Shown: in pieces, positions 35,600-44,428 of the stretch | How positions within the stretch are numbered: the first letter of the stretch is position 1 | Layout: every line of letters starts with the position of its first letter | From: Streptomyces adelaidensis | GTDB taxonomy: Bacteria > Actinomycetota > Actinomycetes > Streptomycetales > Streptomycetaceae | DNA: 64,000 nucleotides | NCBI RefSeq assembly: GCF_016598475.1 | Contig: NZ_JAEMUX010000035.1 | Location: 1-64,000 of the forward strand | Reading direction: 5' to 3' | Translations under genes and position numbers: made by a program | Notes under the pieces: model-generated | Told to the model about the DNA's origin: nothing | Database searches by the model: none | The model's input: only the letters and a program-made list of their open reading frames with translations

Positions 35600-37949
35600 T
35601 CACTGGGCGGGGGCGCAGTCGTAGAGCACGGAGGCGCCGCCGGAGAGCGCCGCACTGCCCGTGCTCTGCTGAGACGTCTCGCTGCCTCCGTACTCCGACG
35701 CGGAGACCTTGGTGCAGTTCTTGGAGATCCAGTCGGAGCGGTCACTGGCTGCCCCAGACCCCTGCGACATGCCCGGTATCATCATCGCTCCACCGCTGGA
35801 GTCGTCCGATCCGAGGATGTACCTCAGCTCTCCGTTTTTGGTCCACTTCTTGAGCTGGGCGACCGAGGGTGCGTCGTCGGAGCCCATGAAGCCACCCATG
35901 CCGATCACCGTCTCGTCACTGTTCAGGATGAACGCGTTGGTGGACTGGGCGCCGCCCGACACGGCGAGCTTGATCCGCGCCTTCGGTGAGTGCTTCACGG
36001 CGTAGTCGAGCATCTTGCGCTGCTCGGAGGTGAGTGTCGAGCCGCTGGAACCGCCGAATCCGCCGGACATCCCGCCGGATCCACCGGGGAAGGAGGGCAT
36101 TCCCTGGTCGCCGGAGTCCGAGCCGGAGTCCGAGCCGGAGTCCGAGCCGGAGCCGGAGCCACCGGACGCGCCCATACTGGGCATGCCGCTGGGGACACCA
36201 CTCGGCATGCCGCCCTGACCACCGCTCGGCAGACCGCCCTGGTCACCACCCGGCATCCCTGACGGCATACCCGACGGCATCCCGGAGGGCATCCCGCCCG
36301 TCGGCTGCTCGCCCTGCTGCCCCGAGCCGGAGCTCCCGCCGGGGAAGCCCTCCATGCCCGAGGGCATCCCGGAAGGCATTCCCGACGAGCCCTGACCCCC
36401 GCCGGAACCCTGGCCGGGCATACCGGACATTCCGAAGGCCGATTGAGTGGGACCCGCCGTCGGGTTGCCGCCCGCCATGAAGTTGGACGAGGCCGAGGCC
36501 GACGTGCTCGCCGCCCACACCCCCGGCGCCGCCAGCATCGACACCACCGCGGCAGCCACCCCGGCCAGGAGAAGGTTTCCACCGCGCCGGGCCAGCAGGA
36601 GTGCGATCGCCACACAGCCGATCAGCAGCACGGGCCAGATCAGCCACCCGTTCCAGTCCGGCGTATGGCGGATGAGAACCATCGCCCAGCCGACCGTCAC
36701 CGCCACGGCCGCCGCGCCGGCCCAGGGAGCCCACGCCACGCCGGCTCGGTGGACACGGCTCAGGGTTGCCAGCATCCCACCGCACAGGGCGGCGATCGCC
36801 GGGGCCAACTGCGTGGTGTAGTACGGGTGGAAGATGCCCTTCTGCGTGGAGAACACGGCCACGCACACGATCAGCCAGGTCCCCCACAGCAGCCACCCCG
36901 AGGCGGGCAGGAGGGTGGACCGGTCCAGTTGCCCGCGGCGGTGCAGCACCGTGCACAGCACCACGAGCGCCAGCGCCACGGCACACGCCGGCAGCAGCCA
37001 GCTGATCTGGCCGCCGATCTGGGTGTTGAACATGCGGCCGAGACCCGCCCGCGCCACCGAACTGCCCGGCGGACCGCGACGAGCTTCCGCTGGAGCCGAA
37101 GACCCGGCCCAGCCCGTTGTAACCGACCACCAGGTCCCAGGCCGACCCGTCCTCGCTGCCGCCGATGTACGGCCGGCCCCCCGGCCACAGCGCCACCATC
37201 GCGACCCACCACAGCGAGGACGCCACCAGGACGGCTCCCGCGCCCAGCAACCGCCCCACTCGTGCGACCCAGGCGCCGCTTCCCGCCACGAGCCGGACGA
37301 GGGCGAAGGACGGGACCACCATCCAGGCGGCCAGCATCTTGGTGAGGAACCCGCACCCGATCAGGGACCCGCTCGCACACAGCCACCAGGTCGCCGCCCG
37401 GCCCTCCGCCTGAAGGGCGCGGGTGAGCGCGTACGCCGCCGACACCAGCAGCAGGACGAGCAGCATGTCGGGGTTGTTGTCCCGGTTGACGGCCACGGTG
37501 ATGGGGGTGAGGGTGAGCACCAGGGCGGCGAGCAGCGCGGCCTGCTCCCCCGCCCAGCGGCGCACGGTGCGGTGCAGCACGAACACGCCGGCCACGCCCT
37601 CGATCACCTGCGGGAGGATCAGCGCCCAGCCGTGCAGCCCGAAGATCTTGCTGCTGATGACCTGGGGCCACAGCGCGGCGGGCGGCTTGTCGATGGTGAC
37701 GACTCCGGCCGGGTCGTAGGCGCCGAAGAGGAAGTACGTCCAGCTCTTGCCCATCGACTTCACGGCCGCGGAGTAGTAGCCGTTGCCCCAGCCCAGCGAA
37801 CCGAGCGCCCAGCCGTACAGCACGGTCGCCACCAGCAGGATCGCGCCGAGCGCGGCCGGTGCCGCCCAGGCGGGCAGGGAGCGGGCGGGGGTGTCCGGGG
37901 GACCGCCGGGCACCGGCGCGGCGGACAGGGTCCGGTTGGACTCGTTCAT
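35600..37949 (-). pseudogene. GT39 mannosyltransferase-like membrane protein with Gly-Met-Pro-Ser repeats, one frameshift
   Basis: The N-terminal part is a polyprenyl-phosphate-sugar-dependent transferase: WALGSLGWGNGYYSAAVKSM with the first-loop acidic area, VVTIDKPPAALWPQ, and many membrane helices. Near 37075 the frame shifts; the other frame resumes as SVARAGLGRMFNTQIGGQIS and continues with further helices. A long extracellular region then carries GMPSGMP, GGMPSG and GSDSGSDSG repeats (about 36100-36470), followed by a folded C-terminal domain with two Cys (KNCTKVSAS, VLYDCAPAQ). If corrected it has about 780 residues. The sugar is probably mannose transferred from a lipid carrier made by the GT2 gene beside it. 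Confidence 0.82.
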
Positions 37950-37958
37950 GGAAGGAGT

Positions 37959-39276
37959 TCAGCTCTCGTCAGAAATCGTGGTGGCGGGCTTGGGTCCGGC
38001 GGCCTTGCTGCGGAAGACCGCCGGCCGCAGCACGGCGAAGCGAACGACGGTGACCGCGACGGACGCGAGGGCCAGCACGGCGGTTTCGGCTGCCGGTGAG
38101 GCGCTGGGGTCGGCGTCCTTGAACCACAGCACCGTCCCGGAGGTGACCAGATAGCCGAGGACGAACAGGCCGCCCGCGCCCAGGTGCGCCCGGGCGGGCC
38201 GGGTCCCGGGCATGCCGGAAGGTGAGGCGGCGGTTGGCCTCGGTGCTGAGCACCGTCAGGACCAGCAGCGACACCAGGTTGGCGACCGCGGGCTGCCACC
38301 AGCCGCGCAGCAGCCAGTACAGCAGCGCCTGCCCGACGGTGGAGGCGATGCCGATCGCGGTGAAGCAACCCACCTCCCACGACAGCACGCCGCGCCTCGT
38401 GGGCGGCGCCAGGACCGCGTCCGGGTGCTCGGCGGCCGGTGCGGGGCGGCGGGGCAGTTCGACGCGGGCGGCGCCGGACCCCTTCAGCCGCGCCATCCGC
38501 CACAGCCCCCTGAGGTCGTCGGTGGCCGTGCTCACCACGTCGACCCTGGTGTCGACGTCCTCCACCCAGTCGACCGGCACCTCGTGGACGCGCAGCCCGT
38601 TGTGCTCGGCGAGCAGCAGCAGTTCGGTGTCGAAGAACCAGGCGTTGTCCTGAGTCACTGCCAGCAGCGGCCGCAGCACCTCCGTACGGGCGGCCTTGAA
38701 CCCGCACTGGGCGTCGCTGAAGCGCACGCCGTGGGTGAGCCGGATGATTCCGTTGTAGCAGCGGGATATGACCTCGCGGCGCGGCCCACGCACGGTGCGC
38801 GCACCCGGTGCCAGCCGACTGCCGATCGCGAGGTCCGAGTGCCCGGTGGCGAGCGGGGCGACGAGCGGCAGCAGCCCGTCGAGGCCGGTGGACAGGTCCA
38901 CGTCCATGTAGGCCACGACGTCCGCGTCGCTGCGCCCCCACACCGTGCGCAGGGCGAGGCCCCGGCCCTTGCGGTCCAGGTGCACGACGTCGACGCCGGG
39001 CAGACCTTCCGCGATGCGGCGGGCGACGGCCGGCGTGGCGTTCGTACTGGCGTTGTCGGCGACCGTGATGCGCCAGGGGAACGGGAACTCTTCGGTCAGC
39101 CGGGCGTGCAGGGTACGCAGGCAGCCGGGCAGGGCGCTTTCCTCGTTGTAGACGGGGACGACGATCTCCACGGTCGCCGTGCCGGAGCCGGCGCGTGCGG
39201 TTCCGCCGGGGCACTGGAATGTGACGGTCCGGTCAGGGGCGTCGGTGAGAGCCGTGCTGTGGGGGGTGGGTGACAT
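37959..39276 (-). pseudogene. GT2 polyprenyl-phosphate sugar synthase fused to GtrA, one frameshift
   Basis: ATG 39276 has a GAGGAA site. The GT-A domain has VEIVVPVYNEESALPGCLRT, RITVADNASTNAT, the DxD in AYMDVDLSTGLDG, and GFKAARTEVLRPLL. The C-terminal GtrA-type membrane domain begins SWEVGCFTAIGIASTVGQAL and includes ANRRLTFRHA. An extra G near 38204-38210 shifts the frame; the correct one continues RPARAHLGAGGLFVLGYLVT to the stop at 37959. It should make a polyprenyl-phosphate hexose, flip it, and feed the GT39 enzyme whose start lies 9 bases after its stop. Confidence 0.82.
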
Positions 39277-39385
39277 GGCTTCCTCAGGCGAGAAGGGACA
39301 CGGGTTGCGGCTCCATGGGGCTGATCGCGAACAGGTCACGACTGTCACCCACCCGGCGGGGAGGCCTGGGAGAGGAAAGCGAGAA

Positions 39386-39400
39386 CTGACAGAGAGTCAG
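39386..39400. promoter_or_regulatory. Palindrome CTGAC-AGAGA-GTCAG in front of the GT2-GT39 unit
   Basis: A perfect dyad in the 203-base gap between the kinase gene at 39480 and the GT2 start at 39276, in a locally AT-richer patch (AGATAACTAGG beside it). Reading leftward, the AT-rich part lies just upstream of the dyad. It could be an operator that lets the glycosyltransferase half of the block be controlled separately. Confidence 0.4.
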
Positions 39401-39479
39401 ATAACTAGGCCTGATCACAGCCCTACGGCCGGGATTCGCCGTCCCCGGCCAGGCATGCCGCTCCCCCTCCCCCTCGCCG

Positions 39480-41186
39480 TCACACAGGGTCCGCCGCATC
39501 CCACGGCACGGCGCCCGACAACCAGTGGCCGAGCTCTTTCCCCTGCTCCTCGTTCTCCGGCGCGTCAGCATTCACCCGAGGGCCGACGGCGGCTGCCGGC
39601 CGGCCGGAAGCGGGACGGGCATCCGGCACGTCTTCCCGCCCTGCCGGCTCAGGCGCGGCGGTGTCGGTCTCGTGCGGCAGCAGGAGCCTGAAGGTGCAGC
39701 CCTCACCGGGCCCGGTGTCGAGCTCCAGACGGCCGCCGTGGGCCACGGCGATGGCGGAGGCGATCGCCAGACCGAGCCCGGAGCCCGAAGCGGACCCCCG
39801 CACCGAGTCCGCCCGGTAGAAGCGCTCGAAGACCCGCCGGGCGTCCGCCGCGTCGAGGCCGGGGCCCTCGTCGGTCACCTCGACGGCGCAGACCCGGGTG
39901 CCGACGCGCAGCGGTGGATTCACGCTCGTGCGTCCGGGCCGGTCCGTGCCTTCCCCGCACGGGCGAACGCGAAGCGTGCCGACGCGCGCCTGGATCCGCA
40001 CCCCTGGCGGGGTGTGGGCACAGGCGTTGCCGAGCAGGTTCGTGAGGATCTGCGCCAGCTGATAGGGATCGCCGTATGTCTCGACGACGTCCAACTCGGC
40101 CTCGAAGGAGCCCTGTTGGTCCGTGAGCGCGCCCAGGCCGATGGTACGTCCGGGGTGGCGCACGGCGACGGCGGTGATGCTGTCGGCCGCCAGGGACAGC
40201 AGGTCGACGGGCTCCCGGTGCATGAGGGGCGCGTCGCTCAGCTTGGCCAGCTGGAACAGGCTGTCCACGAGGCGGCTCATCCGTTCGGCGTTCCGCACGA
40301 TCAGGAGATGGGCTTCCTGCCGCTGCCCCGTGGTCATCTCCGGTTCCTGTACGAGGAGTTCGGCGAAGCCCTGCAGCGTGGTGAGGGGGGTCCGCAGCTC
40401 GTGGCCGGCGTCCGCCAGGAAGCTGCGCAGCCGCTGCTCGGACGTCTCGGTGCGGTGCAGCGCGGCACGCAGCCGGTCGAGCATGGTGTTCAGCGCACGG
40501 CTGAGATGTCCCACCTCGGTGACCACGTGACGGTCGGGAACGCTCAGCTCCACCTCGCCGTCCGCGATACGTCGGGCGGTGCGCTCGACCCGGGCCAGTG
40601 GCCGCAGGCCCACGCGTACGACCACGTTGCCGAAGAGAACGACGCCGACCGCGACCACACCTCCGATGATCAGGCTGAACCACAGCATCTTTGAGGTCGC
40701 GCCATCCACCGCGTTCATCGGGAGCGCCACCACGACGCGTGTGCCGTCGTCCCTCGCCCTGGCGATCACGCGCCAGTGGCTGCTCCCGTCGGTCGACGGC
40801 AACGTCTCGGGGTGTCCGTTCTCCAGGCCGAGCGACGACTCCCTCCGCGGCAGGCGTGGTCCCGCGCCCTCCTCGTCGTCTCCGCCCAGTGACGCGGACA
40901 GCTTGCGTCCGCTCGGGTCGTAGAAGAACACCCGGTAGTCCGACGGAAGGACGTCCGCGCCGCCCGGTCCTCCGGGGGAGGCTCCGCCGCCGACGGCATC
41001 CGGAGAGAGCGGCACGGACTGGAAGCGGATGAGCCTGCCGTCGGTCTGATCCGTCAACCAGGTACGCAGCACGGTGAGTCCCGCCGCCTGGCAGAGCAGG
41101 ACGGCCGCGGTCGCGAGCAAGGTGGTGCCGAGGACCAGCCGTGCCCGCAGCGAGCGGAGCTGAGCCCTTCGCGTCCATCGCTTCAC
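39480..41186 (-). CDS. Membrane sensor histidine kinase (OmpR partner), copy 1
   Basis: 568 residues from GTG 41186. Membrane helix at about 17-40, extracellular sensor with LPSDYRVFFYDPSGRKLSAS, second helix about 170-192, HAMP (RRIADGEVELSVPD), HisKA FLADAGHELRTPLTTLQGF with His262, and the ATPase domain (LTNLLGNACAHTPP, DEGPGLDAAD, SGLGLAIASAI, GEGCTFRLLLP). A C-terminal extension of about 50 residues is Ala/Pro/Glu-rich. It overlaps its regulator by GTGA. The sensor domain shares the YFYD/FFYD-SGRK pattern with copy 2, so both may sense related cues. Confidence 0.92.
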   Translation of the reverse strand: MKRWTRRAQLRSLRARLVLGTTLLATAAVLLCQAAGLTVLRTWLTDQTDGRLIRFQSVPLSPDAVGGGASPGGPGGADVLPSDYRVFFYDPSGRKLSASLGGDDEEGAGPRLPRRESSLGLENGHPETLPSTDGSSHWRVIARARDDGTRVVVALPMNAVDGATSKMLWFSLIIGGVVAVGVVLFGNVVVRVGLRPLARVERTARRIADGEVELSVPDRHVVTEVGHLSRALNTMLDRLRAALHRTETSEQRLRSFLADAGHELRTPLTTLQGFAELLVQEPEMTTGQRQEAHLLIVRNAERMSRLVDSLFQLAKLSDAPLMHREPVDLLSLAADSITAVAVRHPGRTIGLGALTDQQGSFEAELDVVETYGDPYQLAQILTNLLGNACAHTPPGVRIQARVGTLRVRPCGEGTDRPGRTSVNPPLRVGTRVCAVEVTDEGPGLDAADARRVFERFYRADSVRGSASGSGLGLAIASAIAVAHGGRLELDTGPGEGCTFRLLLPHETDTAAPEPAGREDVPDARPASGRPAAAVGPRVNADAPENEEQGKELGHWLSGAVPWDAADPV

Positions 41187-41929
41187 AGCGCTTCCGCTCC
41201 GGATTCGTCGCGGCCGGTCCGCAGGCAGTAACCCACTCCTCGCACCGTCTGGATGAGCTGGGGCGGGACCCGGTCTATCTTGCGCCGCAGGTTGCGCACA
41301 TAGGTGTCGACGATGCGGGCGTCGCCCGCGAAGTCGTAGTGCCAGACGCGCGAGAGGATCTCCTTCTTGTCCCAGACACGTTCCGGCTGCGTCAGCAGGC
41401 AGGCCAGCAGCCGGAACTCGGTGGGCGACAGCCGTATGGGCAGCCCCGCCCGGCGCACCTCGTGCGTCTCTTCGTCCAGGACCAGGTCCGCGTACCGCAG
41501 GGGCGCCCGCCGGGCCTCGTTCACCGGAGACATTTCGCTGCGCCGGAGGATGGCGCGGATTCGCAGCAGGACCTCCTGGATGTGGAAGGGCTTGGTGACA
41601 TAGTCGTCGCCGCCGGCACTGAGTCCGATGATCCGGTCCTCGATGTCCGTACGGGCCGTCAGGAACAGGACGGGCGTGTAGACGCCCTCGGCGCGCAGGT
41701 GGCGCGTCACCGCGAAGCCGTCGGTGTCCGGCAGACCCACGTCGAGCACGATCAGGTCCGGTCGCCTTCGGCCCGCCTCGAACATGGCCTCCTGTCCGGT
41801 CTCGGCGGTGGCCACCGTGTATCCGGCGGCGTGCAGTGCGGAGGTGACCAGGGTGCGGATGCCGGGGTCGTCCTCGACGACGAGCACGGTGTGTCGGGTG
41901 AGTGAGGGGCCGGGCGGCATGGCGGGCAT
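41183..41929 (-). CDS. OmpR-type response regulator, copy 1
   Basis: 248 residues. Receiver with LVVEDDPGIRTLVTSAL, Asp63 in VLDVGLPDTDGFAVTRHL, and DDYVTKPFHIQEVLLRIRAI. The DNA-binding winged helix is LSPTEFRLLACLLTQPERVW, then VDTYVRNLRRKIDRVPPQLI and QTVRGVGYCLRTG. ATG 41929 has an AAGGAA site 6 bases upstream and is preferred over a longer frame. It lies 94 bases after the CotH gene on the same strand and probably regulates the block. Confidence 0.92.
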   Translation of the reverse strand: MPAMPPGPSLTRHTVLVVEDDPGIRTLVTSALHAAGYTVATAETGQEAMFEAGRRRPDLIVLDVGLPDTDGFAVTRHLRAEGVYTPVLFLTARTDIEDRIIGLSAGGDDYVTKPFHIQEVLLRIRAILRRSEMSPVNEARRAPLRYADLVLDEETHEVRRAGLPIRLSPTEFRLLACLLTQPERVWDKKEILSRVWHYDFAGDARIVDTYVRNLRRKIDRVPPQLIQTVRGVGYCLRTGRDESGAEAL

Positions 41930-42023
41930 GAGCGGTTCCTTCGATGAAACGGACTTCAGGAGTGCACCGAGCGCCCGGACGGGGATCCGAACTGGACCTC
42001 CCCGTCCGGGCACCGCGCCCGAA

Positions 42024-43751
42024 TCAGCCGGTCACCTCCTTGTCCTTCGCCAGTGCCTTCGTACGCTCTTCGATCGTGGTGCGCAGCTGGTCGACGGTGG
42101 AGTCCACGCTCTTGGCGTCCGCGCCGGCCGCACGGGCCTGGTCGGCGATGCCGTCGAGCGCCTTCAGGGCCGTACCAGAGCTGTAGAACTTCTCGTACAG
42201 CTCCTTGTAAGCGGTCTTGTAGACGCCGTCCAAGGCGTCCGACTCCAGAAAGCGGCTCTTGAGCGGATGCCCCGAGAGGCCGCCGAACCCGCCCTGGCCG
42301 TTCTGGGCATCCTCGCCGCCCTGCATACCGCCCGGCATCCCTTCCGGCATGCCGGAGGGCATTCCCTCGGGCATGCCCGACGGCATACCGCCTTCGGGCA
42401 TGTTCGTCGGCATTCCGGAGGGCATGGCGCCCTCCGGCATACCGGAGGGCATGCCCTGGCCGTCCTGCTCGTCCTGGCCGGTGGTGTCACCGCCCTGTCC
42501 GCCGCCGAAAGCGCCGCCCATGTCGGAGGAGTCGTCCGGTCCCGATGTCGCGTCGCCCGAGAAGGTGAGGTTGTAGTCCCACCCCAGTACCGAGAACTTC
42601 TTGGTGTCCAGGTCGTACCAGAGCATGTAGTTCGAGCCGGGGCCCGACATGTCGTCGAAGTTCAGCAGCAGGTTCTGCGCCGCGACGTACGTGGCGAGGG
42701 ACTCCACGTCCACGTGCTGGTCGAGTTCTTCCTCGAACTCCTTGTCGGAGGCCTTGTCGGCCCACTTGATGAGCTTCATGACCGGTGTCAGGTCCTGGCT
42801 GCCGATCTTGTTGAGCTGCTTGAAGGAGTCCCCGTAGTCGGTCGGATCGTCGCCCTTGTACTCGAAGCTGCCGCCGGCCCGGGCCTTGTAGAGCACGCCG
42901 TTGCCGTCCGCGACGGACTCGGCGTAGTCGGTGTCGGGGCTCTCGACCATCAACCGTGTGGTGACGGGACGGTTGTTGACCTTGACCGATGTGAAGGCGT
43001 ACCGCTCGCTCTTCTCACCGGTGGTGTCCATCAGAGACAGTGACAGCGCCTCGTTCACCGGCACCTGTCCGTCGCTGCCCGGACGCAGCGAGATCTCCCG
43101 CTCACCGTCGTACGCGCGGCCCTCGACGTACTCGTCGATCTTGATCAGCCAGGGCAGTTCCTCCGGCTTGTCCTCGGACAGGTCGTAGTTCATGACCCCG
43201 CCCATGCCGCCACCGGCTCCGCCCATGCCGCCACCGGTGGCCTGCCCCCCGGTCCCGCCGCTCTGCGACGGGACCGGAGTACCCTGCCCGGCTTCGGCAC
43301 CGTCGGGCAGTGCCTGGCCGCCACCAGGCATGCTCTGGCCGTCGCCGCTCAGGGATCTCAGTGTGGAGTTGCCCTTCAGACGGATCCCGACGTCCTCGAG
43401 GTAGACCCCGTCGATGGTGAGGTCGGCCTCGATGTAGTCCTTGGTCTCGTCGTCGCGGAACTCCTTCATCATCTTGTCGAAGTCGGTCTGGTCGTACTCC
43501 AGTTGCACGGAGTGGGCGACGGATGTGTCGTACAGGTCGACCGTGCCCTCGACGTTCTCCGTGATGGGGTCGGCCTCCACTCGGGAGGCGGAGGTGACAT
43601 ACGGCGAGACGCGGGCGTCGCCGAAGAAGAAGAGCGTGAGCGCCAGTCCGGCACACAGGGCGCCCGCCGGCTTCCAGTGGTGCCTCAGCCGCACGGGGAC
43701 ACGGTCCCGCAGTGGCCGCTGCCGTCGTTTCGACGCGGGGCTGGCGGCCAT
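42024..43751 (-). CDS. CotH-like atypical protein kinase, membrane-anchored
   Basis: 575 residues from ATG 43751 (GTG 43754 also possible). One N-terminal membrane anchor (PAGALCAGLALTLFFFG) places the rest outside the membrane. CotH motifs are DLTIDGVYLEDVGIRLKGNS, LVESPDTDYAESVADGNGVL, an AAQNLLLNFDDMSGPGSNYM segment and the likely metal-binding FSVLGWDYNLTF. Gly/Met-rich inserts (GGMGGAGGGMGG; PSGMPEGAMPSGMPTNMPEG and more) interrupt and follow the domain. CotH of Bacillus phosphorylates spore-coat proteins. It overlaps the DUF4956 stop. Confidence 0.88.
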   Translation of the reverse strand: MAASPASKRRQRPLRDRVPVRLRHHWKPAGALCAGLALTLFFFGDARVSPYVTSASRVEADPITENVEGTVDLYDTSVAHSVQLEYDQTDFDKMMKEFRDDETKDYIEADLTIDGVYLEDVGIRLKGNSTLRSLSGDGQSMPGGGQALPDGAEAGQGTPVPSQSGGTGGQATGGGMGGAGGGMGGVMNYDLSEDKPEELPWLIKIDEYVEGRAYDGEREISLRPGSDGQVPVNEALSLSLMDTTGEKSERYAFTSVKVNNRPVTTRLMVESPDTDYAESVADGNGVLYKARAGGSFEYKGDDPTDYGDSFKQLNKIGSQDLTPVMKLIKWADKASDKEFEEELDQHVDVESLATYVAAQNLLLNFDDMSGPGSNYMLWYDLDTKKFSVLGWDYNLTFSGDATSGPDDSSDMGGAFGGGQGGDTTGQDEQDGQGMPSGMPEGAMPSGMPTNMPEGGMPSGMPEGMPSGMPEGMPGGMQGGEDAQNGQGGFGGLSGHPLKSRFLESDALDGVYKTAYKELYEKFYSSGTALKALDGIADQARAAGADAKSVDSTVDQLRTTIEERTKALAKDKEVTG

Positions 43752-44428
43752 CACAGATCGGTCGTGTCGTAACCGGTCAGGACGGTCACCCGTTGGCCCG
43801 AGGTGCGCTCCTGCAAGGCGGTCACCAGGTCGCCGGGTTCGGTGCCCTTCTTCATCCGCACGGTGTAGAAGACCTCGTTCAGTGCTCCGCCGCGTATCGT
43901 CTCGGTGCTCACCAGCTCGAACTCCATCGTGTAGCGGATCAGGACGTCACGGATGGCCGCGCTGTAGTCCTCACCGGCGGGAACCTGGACCTTGACGACC
44001 TGGCGCTGGACGTTCAGGGCGAACCAGTTGAACTTGAACATGACGAGGGCGACGGCGCAGATCACCACGGCGCCGACAGCTGCCAGCGTGTAGAAGCGGG
44101 CACCGCAGGCCATGCCGATCGCCATCGCCAGGAAGATGAAGCCGACGTCCCTGGTCTCCTTGACGGCGTTCCGGAAGCGGACCACGGACAAGGCGCCGAC
44201 CAGGGAGAACGCCCTTGCCAGGTTGGAGCCGACCACCAGCATGATGAGAGCGACGATCATGCCGACGATGACAAGGGTCTGGACGTAGGACTGGCTGTAG
44301 GAGACGTTGCGGTGCGTGTACCGGTACACGTAACCGATCAACGTGCTCAGGATGAACGACAGCGCCATGGCGGCGACCACGTCCATGACACTGAACGTCC
44401 CGCTGAGTTCCTGCAGATCGAAATTCAC
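43751..44428 (-). CDS. DUF4956 membrane protein
   Basis: 225 residues. GTG 44428 has AGGAG 4 bases upstream and overlaps the VTC-gene stop as GTGA. Four membrane segments occupy the first 135 residues (VVAAMALSFILSTLIGYVY; TLVIVGMIVALIMLVVGSN; VGFIFLAMAIGMACGARFY; AAVGAVVICAVALVMFKF). The conserved LVGALSVVRFRNAVKETRDV loop is typical of the family. A soluble C-terminal domain of about 80 residues follows (YTVRMKKGTEPGDLVTALQE). The function is unknown, but DUF4956 genes commonly sit beside VTC-domain and CotH genes, as here. Confidence 0.85.
   Translation of the reverse strand: MNFDLQELSGTFSVMDVVAAMALSFILSTLIGYVYRYTHRNVSYSQSYVQTLVIVGMIVALIMLVVGSNLARAFSLVGALSVVRFRNAVKETRDVGFIFLAMAIGMACGARFYTLAAVGAVVICAVALVMFKFNWFALNVQRQVVKVQVPAGEDYSAAIRDVLIRYTMEFELVSTETIRGGALNEVFYTVRMKKGTEPGDLVTALQERTSGQRVTVLTGYDTTDL

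Noticed and set aside
36015..36480. Open frames opposite the GT39 repeat region
   Set aside because: They only mirror the Gly-Met-Pro-Ser codons of the sense gene.
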